Shown: positions 17,355-26,518, numbered from the stretch's first letter. The stretch is DNA of 64,000 bases from Candidatus Corynebacterium faecigallinarum (GCA_019120175.1 DWVP01000001.1:62001-126000), one strand, 5' to 3'. A program made the numbers and translations. Notes: generated from the letters alone by a model not told the origin.

Positions 17355-18203
17355 GTGTCTGACATGCCCACGGTCTCGCGGCTCTACCGCTACCCGGTCA
17401 AAGGTTTCACCCCGGAGCCCCGCGACGAGCTCATAGTCCAGGGTGACGGGCGCATCGAAGGCGACCGCGTGCTGGCGTTCCGCTTCGCCGACGCCGCCAC
17501 ACCCGAGGAGAAGGACGGCCTGGACTATTGGCCGAAGACGAAAGGACTGGCGCTGGTCGACTTCCCGTCGCTGGCGCGGCTGCGGGTGTCCTTCGACGGC
17601 GAGACACTGGCCTTCCACGAGGACGGTGAGCTGGTGGTCTCCGCCGGGCTGGACCCGTCGGGACGTCGTGAGCTGTGCGACCGCATCGCAGAGTGGGTGC
17701 TGGACGGTCCGGATGCCCGCCGGTTGGGTAAACCGGGACGGTTGCCGTTGGAGTTGGTCGGTGACGGTGTGACCTCACGGTTCCAGGATCGCCCGCGTGG
17801 ATTCGTGTCTTTGCACGGTGCTGCTTCTGTGGACGCGTTGGAGTCGGCGGTGAACAGCAAGGAGGCCGCGCCCGTCCCGGTGGACAGCCGTCGGTTCCGC
17901 TCCAATGTCGTGGTGGAGGGAACGCCCGCGTGGGAGGAACTCGACTGGGCGGCGAACGGCACGCAGATCACCGTGGGGGACGTCACCCTGACCGCGCAGA
18001 AGACGATCGTGCGCTGCATGGCCATCGCCGCGAACCCCGACACCGGCGAGCGCGACGCCAACCTGCTCAAGGTCCTGACCAAGGACCTGGGACAGTCTCA
18101 GCCGACGCTGGGTGTGCTGTTCCTGCCCTCGGAGGAGGGGGACGGGGGCACGATCCGGATCGGCGATCCGGTGGCCGTGACAACCGAGGTGAGCCGGTCG
18201 TGA
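17355..18203 (+). CDS. MOSC domain-containing protein
   Basis: A 282-residue protein with an N-terminal MOSC beta-barrel region (YRYPVKGFTPEP) and a C-terminal MOSC domain containing the conserved Cys (TIVRCMAIAANPDTGERD), the proposed sulphur/molybdenum-handling residue in the MOCO sulphurase and YiiM/mARC-like families. Such proteins are thought to bind or transfer the molybdenum cofactor, but no moco biosynthesis gene is nearby. It starts with GTG at 17355, six bases after the MDR reductase, so the two are probably cotranscribed. It overlaps the next gene by four bases. Confidence 0.8.
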   Translation: MSDMPTVSRLYRYPVKGFTPEPRDELIVQGDGRIEGDRVLAFRFADAATPEEKDGLDYWPKTKGLALVDFPSLARLRVSFDGETLAFHEDGELVVSAGLDPSGRRELCDRIAEWVLDGPDARRLGKPGRLPLELVGDGVTSRFQDRPRGFVSLHGAASVDALESAVNSKEAAPVPVDSRRFRSNVVVEGTPAWEELDWAANGTQITVGDVTLTAQKTIVRCMAIAANPDTGERDANLLKVLTKDLGQSQPTLGVLFLPSEEGDGGTIRIGDPVAVTTEVSRS

Positions 18204-18577
18204 CTGCTGACCGTTCAATCGTCTTACTTGGTGGTGGTTTCTCCGAGGATGAGTACCGCGAGGTGGACGAATACCTTCTGGGGACGGTGCTCGCCGGGAT
18301 CAGCGCCGGCGCGGCCTGCTGGTTCGAAGCCTGTCTCACCGACTCTTTCGGGCCACTGGCTCCGCTGAATGACGGCCTGGGTCTGCTCACGGGGAGTTTC
18401 TGCCCTCAACTCAACACCGAGGAAGGGCGGCCGGAGGTCTACCGGGAATGCATCAGCAGGGGCGATCTTCCTGCAGGGATCGGCCTGGACGATGGCGATG
18501 CCGTCAGGTTCACGAACGAACAACTGACGGATGTCTTCACCGTTGATGAGTCGGCGAAGGTGCACCACTTCGCCTGA
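18200..18577 (+). pseudogene. Peptidase E (S51)-like gene with internal in-frame deletion
   Basis: A 125-residue frame opening with a good S51 start (IVLLGGGFSEDE) that jumps directly to the second half of the family. The nucleophile motif is GISAGAACWFEA, followed by GPLAPLNDGLGLL, the histidine-region equivalent, and LPAGIGLDDGDAVRF. Peptidase E-type proteins are about 220-240 residues, so 90-110 residues between the first strand and the nucleophile are missing, including most of the core sheet. The protein is unlikely to fold as a protease although the frame is open. GTG 18200 overlaps the MOSC stop (GTGA). The 3' end overlaps the convergent Nudix frame by 139 bases. Confidence 0.7.
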
Positions 18578-19008
18578 CGCACCTCAACGCTGCCGTGATC
18601 GAGGTCAACGCCAGAGGTGATGAACCTGCGGTAGATATCGGGCAGGTTCTGTGACAACTCTGTGACGGGATGCCAGGTGATCTCGCGGTGCTCCGCGCTC
18701 CTGAGTGGCATCAGTTGGCGGTCAACTGTGGTCGCGAGGGCGATGAGCGCCACCTGGCGTCCGGGCACCGGAGCGAACAATTCGGCATCAACGAGGGTGA
18801 ACCGGTCTGCGTCCAGGTGGAGTCCGGTCTCCTCGCGAACCTCACGGACTGCGGTGTCGCCGATGGAGGTGTTCGCTTTGTCCGGCCATCCGCCGGGGAG
18901 CTCCCATTCACCCCGGTCGTTGAGTCCCAGGAGAACGTGGTCGTCCGAGATGACGATGGCCTTCACAGAGCACGGGACGGCGTAGTAGCCGGTGCCTTCC
19001 TCGATCAC
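18439..19008 (-). CDS. Nudix hydrolase with altered Nudix box
   Basis: A Nudix domain of about 130 residues with a long unusual tail. The box is recognisable (GGWPDKANTSIGDTAVRE then VREETGL), with REVREETG intact. The first Glu of the consensus G-x5-E-x7-REUxEExGU is not in place and the spacing is one residue longer, so the substrate range and activity are open. The GTG at 19008 overlaps the aarF stop by four bases and has GGGAAGAGG just upstream, so translation is coupled to aarF. The recognisable domain ends near 18620; the last 55-60 codons are antisense to the peptidase E remnant and may be read-through after loss of the native stop. Confidence 0.75.
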   Translation of the reverse strand: MIEEGTGYYAVPCSVKAIVISDDHVLLGLNDRGEWELPGGWPDKANTSIGDTAVREVREETGLHLDADRFTLVDAELFAPVPGRQVALIALATTVDRQLMPLRSAEHREITWHPVTELSQNLPDIYRRFITSGVDLDHGSVEVRQAKWCTFADSSTVKTSVSCSFVNLTASPSSRPIPAGRSPLLMHSR

Positions 19009-20732
19009 ACCGGCCTCTTCCCACCGAAGACCGCGTAAAGGAAGGGCAGCGCAGAGACCACCATCATCGTCGTGCCCGTCGGCGCGGGCCACCCAGTGGA
19101 CTGTCGCAACACAGCTCCTCCGATCACCAGCCCGACGAAGAGGATCGCCGCGACCACCCGTCGTGCCGTCCGTTCCAGACGCTTCAGCTGTCGCTCGACC
19201 TGCGGGGTGTTGACCGACAGGTCACCGCTCTCGACAACGGTGATCACATGGTCCAGGCGTCCGGGCAATCGTCCGAGCACCTTCGCGGTGTCCGCGACGG
19301 TGGTCACCGCGCGGCGCGCCATCTCGCGGGCAGAGTCGCCGGCCTGTTCACGCACCAGTTTCGCTGCGAAGGGCTCGACCGAATCCCAGATATTGAACGA
19401 GGGGTTCAGGGTGGAACACAAGCCCGACAGCATCGACACCGACCGCATGATCAGCAGGAAATTCTCCGGCAGCTGGAACGGCATCGACCGGATCACGTCA
19501 CGGAAGCGGTGGGCGAACTCCTCGAACTCACGCCGCTCGACATGCTGCAGGTCCATGACCCCCATGCCGCCGAACCGCTCGAAGAGCTCGGTCATCGCCT
19601 TCTTCAACTCACCGGTGTCCGCCGTCGGCAGCAGCACACCGAGGTTCTCCATCGCGGTGACCATGCCGTCGCCGTCACGCGTTCCCACCGCCATCACCAA
19701 ATCACGCAGGCCCGCGTGCAACGTCTCGTCCACCGATCCGGTCATCCCGAAATCGATGAACGTGAGTTTGAAGTCGCCGCCGTTCAGCCCCGGGGTGACG
19801 AAGATATTCCCCGGGTGCGGATCGGCGTGGAAGTGCCCGTTGTCGAAGAACTGGGTGAACATCACCTCGGCGAGGCGCTCGGCGACGTCGGACGGGTCGA
19901 TGCTCGCCGCACGTAGCGCGGCAGTGTCGCTGATCTTGATGGCCGTGACGTCCTGCAGGGTCAGGACGCACCGGACGCTGCGTTCCCAGACCACGTCCGG
20001 CACGCACACCAGCGGATCGTCGACGAAGTCGCCGGCGAAGGCGTTCGCCTCGGACGCCTCGTGGAGGTAGTCGATCTCCTCGCAACTGGTGACCGCGAAC
20101 TCCTCGACGAGCCCGGGGATGTCGGCGCGCTGGGAGATGAACCGGATGCGGGCCAACCAGCCGGCGATCCGACGCAGCGCCGCCAGATCGACCTCGACAA
20201 TGTCGCCGATCCCGGGGCGTTGGATCTTCACCACGACATCGGTGAACGGGACACCGGTGTCCCCGTTCACGTCGGACGGTCGGAGCCGGGCGCGGTAGGC
20301 CTGCCCCAGGGACGCGGCGGCCAGGGGAGTGGTGTCGAAGGAGGCGAAGGCGCGCTCCAGCGGCATGCCTAGTTCCCGCTCGGCCAAGGCACGCATCGCC
20401 TCGAACTCCACCGCCGGCACCTTGTCCTGCAGTGTGGCGAGCTCATCGGTCACACTGGCCGGCAACACATCGATGCGGGTCGACATGAACTGGCCGACCT
20501 TGATCATCAGCCCACCGAGGTCGGTCGCCAGTGTCCGGAAACGCTCGGCGGCGCGCACCATGCGCCGTTCCTGGGTGCGGTGACTGACAGCGCGCAGGCC
20601 GATGTGTGGCAGGACCAGGTCATACCACCAGGTCTGCACGATGAGCAGCGCACCGAAGGTCATGATGCGCCGGTAGCGCGACCTCAGCTGGTGGGAGGAG
20701 CCCCGTCGTCCGGGGCCGGCACTGTCGCTCAC
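19005..20732 (-). CDS. ABC1/AarF/UbiB-family atypical kinase
   Basis: A 575-residue protein of the ADCK/UbiB family of atypical protein-kinase-like ATPases, linked to isoprenoid-quinone synthesis or membrane lipid homeostasis. Family features are the KxGQ motif (LMIKVGQFMSTR), the Ala-rich loop replaced by AAASLGQAYRA, VVKIQRPG with the ATP-binding Lys, the catalytic loop FHADPHPGNIF and the metal-binding IDFGMTG. Two C-terminal hydrophobic segments (AAILFVGLVIGGAVL and MMVVSALPFLYAVF) anchor it to the membrane. The start overlaps padR by four bases and its stop overlaps nudix, giving a padR-aarF-nudix operon. Confidence 0.88.
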   Translation of the reverse strand: MSDSAGPGRRGSSHQLRSRYRRIMTFGALLIVQTWWYDLVLPHIGLRAVSHRTQERRMVRAAERFRTLATDLGGLMIKVGQFMSTRIDVLPASVTDELATLQDKVPAVEFEAMRALAERELGMPLERAFASFDTTPLAAASLGQAYRARLRPSDVNGDTGVPFTDVVVKIQRPGIGDIVEVDLAALRRIAGWLARIRFISQRADIPGLVEEFAVTSCEEIDYLHEASEANAFAGDFVDDPLVCVPDVVWERSVRCVLTLQDVTAIKISDTAALRAASIDPSDVAERLAEVMFTQFFDNGHFHADPHPGNIFVTPGLNGGDFKLTFIDFGMTGSVDETLHAGLRDLVMAVGTRDGDGMVTAMENLGVLLPTADTGELKKAMTELFERFGGMGVMDLQHVERREFEEFAHRFRDVIRSMPFQLPENFLLIMRSVSMLSGLCSTLNPSFNIWDSVEPFAAKLVREQAGDSAREMARRAVTTVADTAKVLGRLPGRLDHVITVVESGDLSVNTPQVERQLKRLERTARRVVAAILFVGLVIGGAVLRQSTGWPAPTGTTMMVVSALPFLYAVFGGKRPV

Positions 20733-21460
20733 TCTGCGGTGTCGGTGTCTGCCGCGTTCTCTGCGGTGGTCTCTGCGGTTGCATCAGCTTCGGCCGGCGC
20801 CTCGGCCGGTTCCTCAGCGAGGATGCTGTAGATGTCCCGACGGGCGTCATCCAGCAGGGCTGCGACGCGGGCCCGCTGCTCCTCGGTGCCGGTCAGTCCG
20901 ACCTGATGGACGGCCTGACCGAGCTTCGCGCCGGCCCTCGGCAGTTCACTGCGGGATTCAGCGAAGTCCGCGATATCGGCGGTACCGGAGATCCGGGGGA
21001 TCCGGCCCCACGGTGTCCAGGACGCGCAGGCAGTATCAGCGTCGGCAGAGTCTGTATCGTTCTCGCGGGCAGCGGCGAGAGTCGCAGCCTCCTCGCGTCC
21101 AGCATCGGTCAGCGAGTACTGACGACGTCCGTCCTGCTCCTCGACGGTGGCGAGTGCCTCGTCCACCAGCAGCTGCAGGGTGGGGTAGACCTCGGCGGCC
21201 GAAGGCTCCCACCCACCGTCGCTACGCTCGGTGATCGTGCGGATGATCTGGGCACCATGCTGCGGATTCTCGTTGAGCAGGCTCAGGACGGTGGTGCGGA
21301 TGTCACGCTCAGGCTCATCGCCGGAGAACGGACGGATGGTGAACGGACGGGGGAACGTGCTGCCGTTGGTGACAGTGCCGACGTTGTATCGGACGGCCTC
21401 GACGACATCGCGGAGCGTGGGGATGCCGGGGTAATCGTGTGGTGTGCGTGTGGGTCCCAT
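20729..21460 (-). CDS. PadR-family transcriptional regulator
   Basis: A 243-residue PadR-like winged helix. The DNA-binding domain occupies about residues 50-130: IRTTVLSLLNENPQHGAQII, SAAEVYPTLQLLVDEAL, and the wing DGRRQYSLTDAGREEA. An N-terminal extension of some 50 residues and a long, Ala/Glu-rich C-terminal helical region follow, presumably for dimerisation. The ATG at 21460 has GGAGG eight bases upstream. As the first gene of the operon with aarF and nudix it probably controls its own promoter, but I see no clear operator palindrome upstream. Confidence 0.8.
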   Translation of the reverse strand: MGPTRTPHDYPGIPTLRDVVEAVRYNVGTVTNGSTFPRPFTIRPFSGDEPERDIRTTVLSLLNENPQHGAQIIRTITERSDGGWEPSAAEVYPTLQLLVDEALATVEEQDGRRQYSLTDAGREEAATLAAARENDTDSADADTACASWTPWGRIPRISGTADIADFAESRSELPRAGAKLGQAVHQVGLTGTEEQRARVAALLDDARRDIYSILAEEPAEAPAEADATAETTAENAADTDTAE

Positions 21461-21691
21461 GGTGTGTGCCTCCAGTGCGCGGATTGGGCGCCGTAGCGGG
21501 TGTGCGGTGGTGGGTGAGGTGACGTGTTCGGTGGTGTGTGATGGTTCTGTTTCTCACGCTACAACTCCGACCTGGATGGTGCCTGTGACCTCGCTCCCAT
21601 TCCCGGGTGGTGTGAGGGGGTCCGGAGCACCAGGGAGTGGGAGTGAGGGCACAAGCAGCCACGGAGTGGGGCCGCGATACCCTTGTGCACC

Positions 21692-22609
21692 ATGACAGTC
21701 CCAGCCAGTGGCCGCTACGCCCCCAGTCCCAGCGGCGACCTGCACCTCGGAAATCTCCGCACCGCCGTCCTCGCCGAGGCGTGGGCGCGGACCACCGGAC
21801 GGGGTTTCCGGTTACGCATCGACGATATCGACACGTCCCGTTCCTCCGAGATCTCCGCCGACCGTCAGCTCGAGGATCTGGAGGCCATCGGGCTGACGTG
21901 GGACGGTGCGGTGGCCAGGCAGTCGGAGTCGGTGGAGCGCTACGAGGTCGCCCTCGAACGGCTGGCCGAGGACGGCCTGACCTATGAGTGCTACTGCTCG
22001 CGCAAGGACATCCGTGAAGCCGCCAGCGCACCCCACGTCACGCCCGGGCACTACCCGGGAACCTGCCGTGACCTCGACGATGCCGAGCGAGACCGTCAAT
22101 GTGAGTCCCTCGCCGCAGAGGGACGCGTCCCGTCCCTTCGGCTGCGCGCGCAGGTGGACCGCTGGACTGTCCGGGAACGTTTCGCGTCCGCGGCTGGAGA
22201 GGACGGGGCGTACACCGGCGACGTCGACGACATGGTGCTGCGCCGTGGCGGGAGTGGGGCGGACGCCGGGTTCGCCTACAACCTCGCCGTGGTCGTCGAC
22301 GACACACTGGCCGGGATCGACCAGGTCGTCCGTGGCGATGACCTGCTGGACTCCGCCCCGCGCCAGGGATACCTGGCACACCTGCTGGGCCTCCCCGAGG
22401 TCGAGTACGTGCACGTTCCGTTGGTGCTGGGCCCCGGCGGTCAGCGCCTGGCCAAGCGCGACGGCGCGGTGACCCTGCGCGAAATGCCGGGGGAGACCTA
22501 TGCGGAGAAGGCCGCCGCGGCCCGTGGGTGGATCGAGGAGTCCATCGGACAGGACGCACTGGCGGACCCTGCTCTGCTTTCGCACGAACCGGTCGTGTGG
22601 CGGGGCTGA
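21692..22609 (+). CDS. gluQ: Glutamyl-Q tRNA(Asp) synthetase
   Basis: A class I synthetase-like enzyme lacking the anticodon-binding domain (305 residues). It attaches glutamate to the queuosine base at position 34 of tRNA-Asp. The HIGH motif appears as [11 protein letters not shown], the zinc-binding cluster includes [10 protein letters not shown] and the Tyr/Cys GHYPGTC, and the KMSKS equivalent is RLAKRDGA. The ATG at 21692 is preceded by a -10-like TACCCT (21678-21683), only eight bases away, so the transcript may be leaderless. Its presence fits the tgt gene at 14.9-16.2 kb. Confidence 0.9.
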   Translation: MTVPASGRYAPSPSGDLHLGNLRTAVLAEAWARTTGRGFRLRIDDIDTSRSSEISADRQLEDLEAIGLTWDGAVARQSESVERYEVALERLAEDGLTYECYCSRKDIREAASAPHVTPGHYPGTCRDLDDAERDRQCESLAAEGRVPSLRLRAQVDRWTVRERFASAAGEDGAYTGDVDDMVLRRGGSGADAGFAYNLAVVVDDTLAGIDQVVRGDDLLDSAPRQGYLAHLLGLPEVEYVHVPLVLGPGGQRLAKRDGAVTLREMPGETYAEKAAAARGWIEESIGQDALADPALLSHEPVVWRG

Positions 22610-22632
22610 GGCTGCCCCGCCGCCCCTACAGG

Positions 22633-23439
22633 TCAGTGCACCGAGCGCGGCCGGAACTTCGGGGCGACCTTCTTCGCCGCCGCCGTGCGCGCGATACCGG
22701 CGTTCTTGCCGATGAGCAGGCGCAGCTGGCGCAGACGCTCCTTGGCGAACGTCGCCCGGGCGCCGGACGTCCACGTCTCGTCCACCAGCTTCTTGCCGTA
22801 GGCCACGGCGTCGGGGGAGCGGGTCGCGATGAGCGCGGCCAGATTGTCCGACGCCGCCAGCGGGTCCTCCACGACCTCGCTGGCCACCCCGTACTCCACC
22901 GCGCGCGCACCGTCGAAGGTCTCGCCGGTGATCGTGAGCCGCTTCAGGACGTCCGCCGGAAGCTGCTGCTTCAGGCTCTGCATGCCGGACATGTCCGGGA
23001 TCAGACCCCACTTGGCCTCCAGGATGCTCCACTGTGCGTCGGCGGTGGTGAAGCGCCAGTCCGCGGCCATCGCCAGCTGCAGGCCGCCGCCGAAGCAGTG
23101 CCCGTGGACGGCGGCGATCACCGGCACCGGCAGGCGCCGGAACGCCCAGCACGCCTCCTGGAAAGTGTTGGTGCCGCGCCACGGTCGCGTCAGGAAGGCC
23201 AGTCCCAGCCCGGTGGGGTTGCCCATCACGGCAGCGAAGTCCAGGCCCGCGCTGAAGGAACGTCCCTCACCGGCGAGGATGACGGCGCGCACGCTGCTGT
23301 CGCGGCGGATGCGTCCGGCGATCGCCACGAGTTCATCGAGGACCGGCAAGGTCAGCGAGTTCAGCTTGTCCGGACGGTTCAGTCGGACGTGGGCGATACC
23401 GTCGGTGACGGTCAGGGTGGGCAGGTATGACTGGCTCAT
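22633..23439 (-). CDS. Enoyl-CoA hydratase/isomerase (crotonase) family protein
   Basis: A 268-residue crotonase-fold protein. The oxyanion-hole regions are FSAGLDFAAV and HGHCFGGGLQLAMAADWRF. At the usual acid/base positions the sequence is ILEAKWGLIPDMSG, with the glutamate in the second-site position (EAKWGLIPD) and Asp further on, as in isomerase-type members. It should act on an acyl-CoA in beta-oxidation or a related degradative path; the substrate is unknown. ATG 23439 is used, and a GTG at 23448 is also possible. It converges on gluQ with a 23-base gap and is divergent from the AraC regulator. Confidence 0.85.
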   Translation of the reverse strand: MSQSYLPTLTVTDGIAHVRLNRPDKLNSLTLPVLDELVAIAGRIRRDSSVRAVILAGEGRSFSAGLDFAAVMGNPTGLGLAFLTRPWRGTNTFQEACWAFRRLPVPVIAAVHGHCFGGGLQLAMAADWRFTTADAQWSILEAKWGLIPDMSGMQSLKQQLPADVLKRLTITGETFDGARAVEYGVASEVVEDPLAASDNLAALIATRSPDAVAYGKKLVDETWTSGARATFAKERLRQLRLLIGKNAGIARTAAAKKVAPKFRPRSVH

Positions 23440-23573
23440 GGCGTCCACGCTAGAGGACGCACGCGTCCGGCGAGGACGATTGCCACGGTGGTGAGGCGTG
23501 GGTGGTGTGCCGTGGGGGTGGATGCCGTGGCGGGTACTCCAGGAAATCCGGGGGTCCTGAGTTTTTTTCGGTC

Positions 23574-23592
23574 AAAGGTTGGGTAACTTTAA
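23574..23592 (+). promoter_or_regulatory. Weak DtxR-like element before the AraC regulator
   Basis: AAAGGTTGGGTAACTTTAA matches about 12 of 19 positions of the DtxR consensus and is roughly palindromic. It ends five bases before the GTG at 23597. In C. glutamicum an AraC regulator (RipA) is repressed by DtxR, which makes this worth noting, but the match alone is weak. Confidence 0.3.
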
Positions 23593-23596
23593 GTAC

Positions 23597-24463
23597 GTGA
23601 TAGAAGAAACTCGTCAGTTACCGATGTATGAGGCCGGGGCCGTGCCCTTCCCCGTGCTCGCCTTCGGTCGGGACGAGCTTCTTCAGTACGACACCTACTG
23701 GGGGGTGCACTCCCACCCGACCCATGAGCTGCTGTGGAATGAGGTCGGCTCCGGCGTGGCGGAGGTCGGAAGCCGGTTATGGACCGTCGCGGGAGGGGTC
23801 GGACTGTGGATTCCCGCGGGAACCCCGCATTCCGGTAGTGCGCCGGCCGGCTCGCGGCAACGGGTGGTCCATTTCTCGGTGGAGGCCCCGGCGCTGGCGT
23901 CCGAACCGGTGTCGGTCGAGCTCACCCCGTTGCTCGGTCTGTTGGTCGACCGGCTGATCACCGCCGAGCTCTCGGAGGAGTCGCGGCAGCTGACCGAACG
24001 GATGATCCTCGACGTGATTCGGCCCTCGTCCCGGGAACTGGTGTTGGACATCCCGGCGTCCTCCCTGGTCCGGCCGATCGTGGATACCCTGCGCGACAAT
24101 CCGGCGGACCAGACCACCCTGGCGGTGTGGGCGCGTCGACTGGGCGTGAGCACCAAGACAGTGACCCGGACCTTCGAGGCGGAGACCGGTCTGGGATTCA
24201 GCCGGTGGGTGGTCACCGCCAAGGTGAAGCAGGCGGTGAAGCTGTTGGGTGCCGACATGGAGATCGCCGAGGTCGCCGAGAAGGTGGGCTACCGCTCGGT
24301 GAGTGCGTTCATCACCGCCTTTCGTCGGGTCGCCGGGCTGACGCCGGGACAGTTCCGCGGTATGTCGGACGGCACTGCCGGGGCCGGTCAGTTCGTGGAA
24401 GTGACGGACGGGGTGCCGGACGAGGTGACGGACGGGGTGTCGGACGGGGTGACGGTGGCGTAA
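23597..24463 (+). CDS. AraC-family transcriptional regulator
   Basis: A 288-residue AraC/XylS regulator. The N-terminal cupin has the sequence YWGVHSHPTHELLWN and VGLWIPAGTPHSG. The C-terminal pair of helix-turn-helices is clear: LAVWARRLGVSTKTVTRTFEAETGLGFSRW, and IAEVAEKVGYRSVSAFITAFRRVAGLTPGQFR. The GTG at 23597 is the most plausible start; a TTG at 23579 is in frame. The C-terminal tail carries a repeat (VTDGVPDEVTDGVSDGVTVA) from a tandem 15-base unit. The gene lies just upstream of an iron-boxed siderophore-binding gene, so a role in iron or siderophore control is plausible but not shown. Confidence 0.82.
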   Translation: MIEETRQLPMYEAGAVPFPVLAFGRDELLQYDTYWGVHSHPTHELLWNEVGSGVAEVGSRLWTVAGGVGLWIPAGTPHSGSAPAGSRQRVVHFSVEAPALASEPVSVELTPLLGLLVDRLITAELSEESRQLTERMILDVIRPSSRELVLDIPASSLVRPIVDTLRDNPADQTTLAVWARRLGVSTKTVTRTFEAETGLGFSRWVVTAKVKQAVKLLGADMEIAEVAEKVGYRSVSAFITAFRRVAGLTPGQFRGMSDGTAGAGQFVEVTDGVPDEVTDGVSDGVTVA

Positions 24464-24540
24464 CCACCGGGGGTGGTGTCCGATTCGCGAAACGGGATGT
24501 TCTCGATCGCGGACTGCAGAAAGGTACGACTTAGTGTTAT

Positions 24541-24559
24541 TTTGATCAGGCATACCTAA
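24541..24559 (-). promoter_or_regulatory. DtxR/IdeR-type iron box
   Basis: Read on the minus strand, TTAGGTATGCCTGATCAAA matches about 15 of 19 positions of the DtxR consensus, with a perfect TTAGGTA half-site. It lies 46-64 bases upstream of the ATG at 24605. Confidence 0.6.
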
Positions 24560-24604
24560 TTTATCTGAGGTAACTGACGTGTCACCCTAGGACAGGTGCC
24601 CCCC

Positions 24605-25634
24605 ATGACCCGCACCCGCTCGCTGCGGACCGTCCTGCTGTCGCTGACCGCGGCATTCGGTCTCGCACTGACCGCCTGCTCCTCCGACGACGGAGACACC
24701 ATCACCATCGAGCACGCCTTCGGCACCACCGAGATCGAGGGCACCCCGGAGCGGTTCGTCACGGTGAACTTCCAGAACCAGGAGGTGCCCCTGGCCCTCG
24801 ACGTCGTCCCGGTCGGCATGGCCGAGGCGAACTTCGGCGGCTCGCCGGTGCTTCCCTGGGTCGAGGAGAAGCTCGGGGAACTGGGTGCCACCGGTGACGA
24901 CGCACCGGTCCTGTTCGACGAGACCGACGGCATCGACTTCGAGGCGGTCTCCGACACCGACCGGGACGTCATCTTCGCCGGCTACTCCGGCATCGACGCC
25001 GAGGACTACGAGACGCTCAGTAAGATCGCCCCGACCGTGCCCTTCCCCAAGGACCAGGTCGCTTGGGGGACCACCTGGCGCGAGAACATCGTGATCGGTT
25101 CGGCTGCGATCGGCAAGCCGGACGAGGGCGAGGACCTCATCGCCGACCTCGAGGAGCAGATCGACGCAGCGGCGGACGACGCCCCTGAGATCAAGGACAA
25201 GAAGACCATGTTCCTGACCCACGTGGAGGTCGGTGCCCTCAGCGAGGTCAGCTTCTACACCGCCCACGATGCCCGCCCGAAGTTCTTCGAGGATCTGGGC
25301 ATGGCCGTGCCGGAGTCCATCCAGGAGTTCTCCGACGGCAACGACACCTTCAGCGGCACCATCAGCTCCGAGCTGGCCGACGCCTTTGACGATGTCGACA
25401 TCATCGTCACCTACGGTGACCGCGAGCTGATCGAGGCACTGAAGGCCGACCCGGTGCTGGGGCAGATCCCGGCGATCAAGAACGATGCCGTCGTCCTGCT
25501 GGAGGACAATGAGCTCGGCACCGCCGCGATGCCGACCGCGCTGGGTATCCCCTACATCCTCGACGACTACGTCGAGGTCCTCGCCGAGGCCACGCAGAAG
25601 GCCGAGGACGCAGAAGGCCGAGGACGCCGAGTAG
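24605..25634 (+). CDS. Iron-siderophore ABC transporter substrate-binding lipoprotein, 3' end frameshifted by tandem duplication
   Basis: FecB/FhuD-type binding lipoprotein. The signal peptide ends in a lipobox (LALTACSSDDG, Cys near residue 22), followed by ITIEHAFGTTEIEGTP, DVIFAGYSGIDAEDYE and the second lobe through GIPYILDDYVEVLAEATQKAEDA. A 16-bp unit (CGCAGAAGGCCGAGGA) occurs twice in tandem at 25593-25624. With one copy the gene would end TQKAEDAE and stop at the TAG at 25632-25634. With two copies the frame shifts and stays open to 26722, adding about 360 residues of lipase-derived and out-of-frame sequence. The coordinates given here end at the ancestral stop. The binding domain itself is complete. 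Confidence 0.8.
25593..25624 (+). repeat. 16-bp perfect tandem duplication
   Basis: Two adjacent copies of CGCAGAAGGCCGAGGA (25593-25608 and 25609-25624). Because 16 is not a multiple of three, it moves the downstream TAG out of frame. Confidence 0.95.
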
Positions 25635-26517
25635 AAGGCACCGTCCCCATCCCGATGACGACCGTGGGACGTTCCCGCGCGCCACGCCAGGGTGACCAGT
25701 GCGCCCCCTCACGTAACTGGCCGCTGGACAACCAGCCCGACCCGCCGGCCTCCGGTCGGACTGTTGCGCTCGAGGGACTCTACGACCTCATCTGGGCGTC
25801 CCGGGGTGTGCGCGTGGTCGTCACCGACTATGTGGGGATGGGGACGCCCGGCCTGCACACCTACATGAACCGGCTGGACCAGGCCCACGCCGTGTTGGAT
25901 GCAGCCCGTGCCACCCGGACGCTGGTCGGGGAGGACGGCGGGACCTTCGGGAAGGTCGGCTTCTACGGACATTCGCAGGGCGGCGGTGCCGCAGCGGCGG
26001 CAGCCGAGGAGATGTCGTCCTACGCCCCGGACCTCGATATTGCCGGCGCCTACGCTTCCGCCCCGCCCGCCGAGCTGGGTGCGGTGCAGCGCAACATCGA
26101 CGGTTCCGACCTCGTCGGGGCGATCGGATACACGATCAACGGCCTGGTGGAACGCTACCTGGATCTCGCACCACTGCTCGACGAGCATCTCTCGGAGCAG
26201 GGGCGCGGCACCCTCGACGCGATCGCCGGGCAGTGCACCGACGAGATCACCGAGGCCTACGACGGCCAGACCACCGCGGATTGGACGAGCGACGGTCGTC
26301 CACTTGACCAGCTGCTCGGCGACATGCCGACCGCCCGGGCGGCGATGGCCGACCAGCACATCGGTGCCCCGGGGCGTCCGCTACCGGACGCCCCGGGGCA
26401 CCGGTGGGCCGTTCGGCATCAGCTTCCTGCGCGACCGGTTCAATGGCGCGGCGCACGGCCAGGGGATCACCGACCGGGGGGAACTGACCTGGCGCGGCGC
26501 GGCGACGGGGGTGCTCA
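25635..26517 (+). pseudogene. Secretory lipase (LIP family) remnant
   Basis: The sequence downstream of the lost stop encodes the middle of a secreted triacylglycerol-lipase-family protein: CAPSRNWPLDNQPDP, VALEGLYDLIWASRGVRVVVTDYVGMG split over two stretches, and the nucleophile elbow GFYGHSQGGGA. The signal peptide and N-terminal third are missing. After MADQHIGA (about 26370) the frame breaks; a different frame shows GISFLRDRFNGA, which looks like the lipase C-terminus, so an internal deletion with frameshift is likely. The hairpin at 26519-26577 terminates the region. Confidence 0.7.
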
Positions 26518-26518
26518 A

